The notes under the pieces were generated by a model. That model was given only the letters and a program-made list of their open reading frames with translations. It was not told the origin of the DNA and searched no databases. A program made the position numbers and the translations under genes. Positions 5,964-9,182 of a DNA stretch of 9,182 bases are shown piece by piece; position 1 is the stretch's first letter, and each line of letters starts with the position of its first letter. Source of the stretch: Spirochaetota bacterium. GTDB taxonomy: Bacteria; Spirochaetota; Spirochaetia; Treponematales; Breznakiellaceae. Location: assembly GCA_023406985.1 (NCBI GenBank), contig JAEXTK010000019.1:1-9182 (forward strand). Direction: 5' to 3'.

Positions 5964-6566
5964 ATGGCACAGACGAGAAGGGTGGGCGATCGAATCGCGC
6001 GGATCAGGGAAATCCACAAGCTGGACCGGCAGGCGCTCGCCGAGCGCAGCGGACTCGACGTCGCGCTCATCGAGCGGATAGAGGACGAGGGCTTCGTGCC
6101 GGACCTGGCGCCCCTCGTGAAGATCGCGCGGGCCCTCGGCGTGCGCCTCGGTACCTTCATGGACGACCAGGAGGAACTCGGCCCGGTCATCTCCCGCGCC
6201 GCCTCGCTCTCCAGCTCCGTCCGCTTCACCTCGGGCCAGGGCGCCGCAGTCGCGCCCGCCCCCTCGGGCGCGGCGCCCCGCGCGGGCCTGGATTTCAAGG
6301 CCCTCGCCGCGGGCAAGGGCGGCCGCCACATGGAGCCCTTCATCGTGGACGTCGGGAGCGATTCGGCCGCGGCCCTGCCCTCCAGCCACGAAGGGGAGGA
6401 ATTCATCCACGTCCTCTCCGGCGCGATCGAGGTGGTCTACGGATCGGAACGCCACGAGCTCTCGGCCGGAGATTCGATCTACTACGACTCCATCGTGCCG
6501 CACCACGTGGGAGCGGCGGGCGGGAAAGACGCCCGCATCCTCGCCGTCGTGTACGCGCCCTACTAG
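5964..6566 (+). CDS. XRE-family regulator with C-terminal cupin domain
   Basis: The 200-residue protein joins two domains. Residues 7-68 form a Cro/CI-type helix-turn-helix: VGDRIARIREIHKL, then RQALAERSGLDVALIERIED as the DNA-reading segment, then LVKIARALGVRLGTFMDD. An Ala/Ser/Pro-rich linker (about 75-110) leads to a small cupin barrel. Its first motif is SHEGEEFIHVLSGAIEV (141-157) and its second GDSIYYDSIVPHHV (169-182). H142, E146 and H180/H181 are the likely metal or ligand residues. Such proteins sense a small molecule in the cupin and regulate the adjacent gene. Here that gene is an acyl-CoA ligase only 10 nt downstream, so an acid or acyl-CoA effector is a reasonable inference. I chose the ATG at 5964 because AGGAGGA ends 3 nt before it. 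An earlier in-frame start would add a basic, unconserved stretch. Confidence 0.93.
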   Translation: MAQTRRVGDRIARIREIHKLDRQALAERSGLDVALIERIEDEGFVPDLAPLVKIARALGVRLGTFMDDQEELGPVISRAASLSSSVRFTSGQGAAVAPAPSGAAPRAGLDFKALAAGKGGRHMEPFIVDVGSDSAAALPSSHEGEEFIHVLSGAIEVVYGSERHELSAGDSIYYDSIVPHHVGAAGGKDARILAVVYAPY

Positions 6567-6576
6567 GGAGGTTTCC

Positions 6577-8226
6577 ATGGACACCATCGAGATCACCCTC
6601 GGCGCCTTGCTCCGGGAGAAGGCGCGCACGGCTCCCGATCACGACTTCATCATCTACTCCGACCGCGGCCTCCGCTTCACCTACGGCGAATTCGACCGGC
6701 GGGTGGACGAGCTCGCCAAGGGCCTCCTCGCGATCGGCCTGGCGAAGGGCGACCACCTCGGCATCTGGGCCAACAACGTCCCCGACTGGAACACCTTCCT
6801 CTTCGCCACGGCGCGCATCGGGGTGGTGCTCGTGACGGTCAACACGAGCTACAAGTCGCACGAGCTGGAATACCTCGTGCGCCAGGCCGACCTCCAGGCC
6901 TTGGCGATCGTGGACGGCTTCAAGGATTCCGACTACGTTGCCATGGTGAACGAGCTCATCCCCGAACTCAAGGAGGCCGAGCGCGGACGGCTCGAATCCG
7001 CCCGCTTCCCCTGCCTCAAGAGCGTCATCTACATCGGCCCCCAGAAGCACCGCGGCATGTACAACCTGAGCGAGCTCCTCCTCCTCGGCCGCCACGGCGA
7101 CGCCGCGGCCCTCGCCGCCGCGGAGGCGACCTGCGACCGGAACGACGTGGTGAACATGCAGTACACCTCGGGCACCACCGGCTTCCCGAAGGGCGTCATG
7201 CTCACCCACCGGAACATCCTCAACAACGGCTTCTCCATCGGCGAGTGCCAGAAATTCACGGAAAAGGACATCGTGTGCCTCCCCGTGCCCCTCTTCCACT
7301 GCTTCGGCCTCGTGCTCGGCATGATGGCGGTCGTCACCCACGGGGCGGCCGCGGCCATCCTGGAGAACTTCGATCCCCTCATCGTCCTCGCCACGGTGCA
7401 GAAGGAGAAGTGCACCGCGCTCTACGGCGTGCCGACCATGTTCATCACCGAGCTCAACCATCCCATGTTCAAGCTCTTCGATACGACGAGCCTCCGGACG
7501 GGCATCATGGCGGGCTCCCCCTGCCCGATGGAGGTGATGAGGCGCGTGATCGACGACATGCACGCGGGCGAGGTCACCATCGCGTACGGTCTCACCGAGT
7601 CTTCCCCGGTCATGACCCAGACCCGTACCGACGACCCTATCGAGGTGAAGGTGGGCACGGTCGGCCGCGAGCTGCCCGGCGTGGAGGTCTCCGTCCGCGA
7701 CCCCGAGACGAACGAGGAATGCCCGATCGACGTCCAGGGCGAGCTCTGCTGCCGCGGCTACAACGTCATGAAGGGCTACTACCGCATGCCCGAGGCGACC
7801 GCCAAGTGCATCGACTCGATGGGCTGGCTCCACTCGGGCGACCTCGGCGTGAAGGACGCGAACGGTAACTTCAAGGTGACCGGGCGCATCAAGGACATGA
7901 TCATCCGCGGCGGCGAGAACGTGTACCCCAAGGAAATAGAAGAGTTCCTGTACACGATGGACGGCATCAAGGACGTACAGGTCGTCGGCATCGCGAGCGT
8001 CAAGTACGGCGAGGAAGTAGGGGCCTTCGTGATCCTCAAGGACGGCGCCCGCCTCACCGAGGAGGAGGTCCAGGATTTCTGCCGCGGCAAGATCAGCCGC
8101 TTCAAGATCCCCAAGTACGTCTTCTTCGTGGATTCCTTCCCCCAGACCGCGAGCGGCAAGATCCAGAAGTACAAGCTCCGCGAGATCGGGTCCGAAAAGG
8201 TCAAGGAACTCGGCATCGCCACATAG
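6577..8226 (+). CDS. AMP-forming acyl-CoA synthetase (ANL superfamily)
   Basis: The 549-residue enzyme activates a carboxylic acid with ATP to an acyl-adenylate and then an acyl-CoA. All core motifs are intact. YTSGTTGFPKGVMLTH (196-211) is the phosphate-binding loop, and YGLTESSP (337-344) is the adenine/acyl-pocket motif. GWLHSGDLG (416-424) holds the ribose-binding Asp. GRIKDMIIRGGENVYPKEIE (436-455) includes the hinge between the large and small domains. PQTASGKIQKYKL (522-534) has the adenylation Lys at K528. The pattern (MQYTSGTTGFPKG, AGSPCPMEVMRRV) resembles the medium/long-chain ACSF2-type fatty acyl-CoA synthetases, but chain length cannot be read from sequence. No signal peptide is present; it is cytoplasmic or membrane-associated. 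GGGAGG lies 6 nt before the ATG, overlapping the stop of the XRE-cupin gene's region, so the two form an operon. Possible roles are fatty-acid uptake, degradation, or incorporation into lipids. Confidence 0.95.
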   Translation: MDTIEITLGALLREKARTAPDHDFIIYSDRGLRFTYGEFDRRVDELAKGLLAIGLAKGDHLGIWANNVPDWNTFLFATARIGVVLVTVNTSYKSHELEYLVRQADLQALAIVDGFKDSDYVAMVNELIPELKEAERGRLESARFPCLKSVIYIGPQKHRGMYNLSELLLLGRHGDAAALAAAEATCDRNDVVNMQYTSGTTGFPKGVMLTHRNILNNGFSIGECQKFTEKDIVCLPVPLFHCFGLVLGMMAVVTHGAAAAILENFDPLIVLATVQKEKCTALYGVPTMFITELNHPMFKLFDTTSLRTGIMAGSPCPMEVMRRVIDDMHAGEVTIAYGLTESSPVMTQTRTDDPIEVKVGTVGRELPGVEVSVRDPETNEECPIDVQGELCCRGYNVMKGYYRMPEATAKCIDSMGWLHSGDLGVKDANGNFKVTGRIKDMIIRGGENVYPKEIEEFLYTMDGIKDVQVVGIASVKYGEEVGAFVILKDGARLTEEEVQDFCRGKISRFKIPKYVFFVDSFPQTASGKIQKYKLREIGSEKVKELGIAT

Positions 8227-8233
8227 GAGCGCG

Positions 8234-8262
8234 GCCCCTACGTAGCGCCGCTGCGTAGGGGC
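8234..8262. terminator. Strong hairpin after the acyl-CoA ligase gene, probable terminator stem
   Basis: GCCCCTACG (8234-8242) pairs perfectly with CGTAGGGGC (8254-8262). A T-G wobble and AGC/GCT extend the stem to 13 pairs around a 3-nt GCC loop. It starts 8 nt after the ligase stop. No T-tract follows, so it is not a classical intrinsic terminator. It may stop transcription with help, protect the 3' end, or be an inserted palindromic element. It overlaps the in-frame upstream extension of the next gene. Confidence 0.6.
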
Positions 8263-8323
8263 TCCGCGGGACGCCGGCGCGGCGGTAGCCCTGTCGGTAT
8301 CCCTCTTTTCGTGCCAAAAGATC
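8246..8323 (+). other. In-frame signal-peptide and lipobox sequence lacking a start codon
   Basis: Read in the frame of the gene that follows, this segment encodes two arginines, then further residues leading to AAVALSVSLFSC, a hydrophobic stretch ending in an LFSC lipobox, with the Cys at 8312-8314 followed by QKIVDD. This is what a bacterial lipoprotein N-terminus looks like. No ATG, GTG or TTG lies in this frame between the TAG at 8243-8245 and the lipobox. The true 5' end is therefore missing, frameshifted, or starts at a rare codon such as the CTG at 8291, which would leave too short a signal peptide. Confidence 0.6.
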
Positions 8324-9151
8324 GTGGACGACACGACGGACTCGGTGATCGACGAGCTCACCTTCATCGACAACCCCGTCTGGGAAGGTTCGACGTGGTC
8401 CGGCGCCGCGGACGGTGACGTGCTCGTGAAGTACGATTTTTCCGTTATTGCCGGCGACACCGTCGAGACGAGGACCGATATCGCCCTGAGCACGCAGAAG
8501 GTCACGCTGACGCTCAACGCCGATAAGACGTTCACCTATGCGTCCCGCGTGGAATACACGGAACACATCGATACCAACTACATCTCCGAGCCGTACCATC
8601 TTTCCACTACGCCGTCCTCCTTGCTTGCCCCCGAGGCCGTGGCGAACCATACGATCTATACGTGGGGAGGCGACTACAACCAAATAGACTGCCTCGTCGC
8701 CGGAACCCTCGTCAACACGCCGGTGACGGGAGAGAATCCGCTTTGGACGGTGGGGGACACCGCCTTGCCCGGTAACTACAACGGCCATACCTGCTATCCG
8801 GTGACCTACAAGACAACGCTACCCGCGAACGCGCTGAGCGGTAAGTTCGACTACACTTTCACCGTTTCCGGGACCTGGAAGACGGCGCGCAAGACGAACG
8901 ACCCTTCGGATGAGACCGTCTATGTGTGCCTCTATCCCGCCCAGAGCGTTCGAGTCAATTATACCTACGCCAACACCCATGTCCCCGGCGGCGCGACCCA
9001 GGCCACGTATACGAAGAACGCGACCTATGCGGACGGAACCGTATGGGTCTGCGATAGTTACTTGGGGATCAATCCCGCGGGCAATCCGGCGTATTACGTC
9101 ACGGACGCCTTCATCAACTACTACGACGCGATAGCCCTCTACCTCCAATAG
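8324..9151 (+). CDS. Secreted, probably lipid-anchored beta-rich protein of unknown function
   Basis: From the first legal start (GTG at 8324) the product is 275 residues, but the frame extends upstream through a lipobox at 8303-8314, so the native protein is probably a lipoprotein beginning CQKIVDD. I do not recognise the family. The sequence is rich in Thr, Tyr, Asn and Val and alternates like beta strands (for example VLVKYDFSVIAG, KVTLTLNADKTFTY, KFDYTFTVSGTWKTA). It has few charged helices and several aromatic residues near the C-terminus, as in cell-surface or periplasmic proteins of the outer envelope. The GTG has no Shine-Dalgarno. Base composition is visibly lower in GC than in the ligase gene, and codon use is more mixed, which suggests a different history or weaker selection. 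It follows the ligase by about 100 nt with a strong hairpin between, so it is probably a separate unit. It may be broken at its 5' end. Confidence 0.7.
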   Translation: MDDTTDSVIDELTFIDNPVWEGSTWSGAADGDVLVKYDFSVIAGDTVETRTDIALSTQKVTLTLNADKTFTYASRVEYTEHIDTNYISEPYHLSTTPSSLLAPEAVANHTIYTWGGDYNQIDCLVAGTLVNTPVTGENPLWTVGDTALPGNYNGHTCYPVTYKTTLPANALSGKFDYTFTVSGTWKTARKTNDPSDETVYVCLYPAQSVRVNYTYANTHVPGGATQATYTKNATYADGTVWVCDSYLGINPAGNPAYYVTDAFINYYDAIALYLQ

Positions 9152-9158
9152 CTGGTCG

Positions 9159-9182
9159 GCCGATCGCCCGCGGGCGATCGGC
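9159..9182. terminator. Perfect 24-nt palindrome at the right edge, probable terminator stem
   Basis: GCCGATCGCCCG (9159-9170) is followed immediately by its exact reverse complement (9171-9182). It starts 7 nt after the stop of the lipoprotein-like gene. As RNA it would fold into a stem of about ten pairs with a small GC-rich loop. The window ends at the last arm base, so whether a T-tract follows cannot be seen. Confidence 0.6.

Noticed and set aside
6403..8535. Very long antisense open frame (about 710 codons) opposite the acyl-CoA ligase gene
   Set aside because: Its sequence is rich in His, Asp, Val, Glu and Arg repeats typical of the complement of GC-rich coding DNA. It has no recognisable domain, and it lies opposite a gene with every expected motif.

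Overview
This is a GC-rich bacterial chromosomal window of ordinary gene density, with genes on both strands and no mobile element, CRISPR array, tRNA or rRNA that I can see. The gene set (type II fatty-acid synthesis, a PilZ c-di-GMP protein, two 23S rRNA methyltransferases, an XRE-cupin/acyl-CoA ligase pair and a lipoprotein-like gene) points to a free-living or host-associated diderm. A high-GC spirochaete-type bacterium would fit, but this placement is tentative and rests on general impression, not a diagnostic marker.

Left (1-1426, minus strand): fabH, then fabD, with a 7-nt overlap. fabD runs off the left edge. A good sigma70-type promoter and a nested inverted repeat lie in front of fabH. 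Divergent from it (1575-2453, plus) is a galactose-mutarotase-fold protein of unknown specificity. A short array of three 19-nt tandem repeats fills the convergent gap behind it.

Middle (2554-5693, minus strand): four genes in the order pilZ-domain gene, rlmM-like, rlmL-like, tetR-type regulator. The first two are joined by an ATGA overlap and the last two by a 26-nt overlap. A 38-nt gap with its own candidate promoter separates the pairs. The two methyltransferases belong to families that modify the peptidyl-transferase region of 23S rRNA.

Right (5964-9151, plus strand): an XRE-cupin regulator followed 10 nt later by a complete acyl-CoA ligase, then a strong hairpin, then a secreted-looking protein. 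Its reading frame continues upstream into a good lipobox but has no usable start codon. The window ends in a perfect 24-nt palindrome, probably the stem of a terminator.

A cross-cutting observation: fabH, tetR, the XRE-cupin gene and the ligase gene have clear Shine-Dalgarno sequences. The mutarotase-like gene, rlmL and the pilZ gene have none, and each has a -10-like hexamer only 6-8 nt before its ATG, which would give leaderless or nearly leaderless mRNAs. I found no clearly new multi-gene system. The start-less lipoprotein, the leaderless pattern and the PilZ/rRNA-methylase cluster are the points most worth checking.
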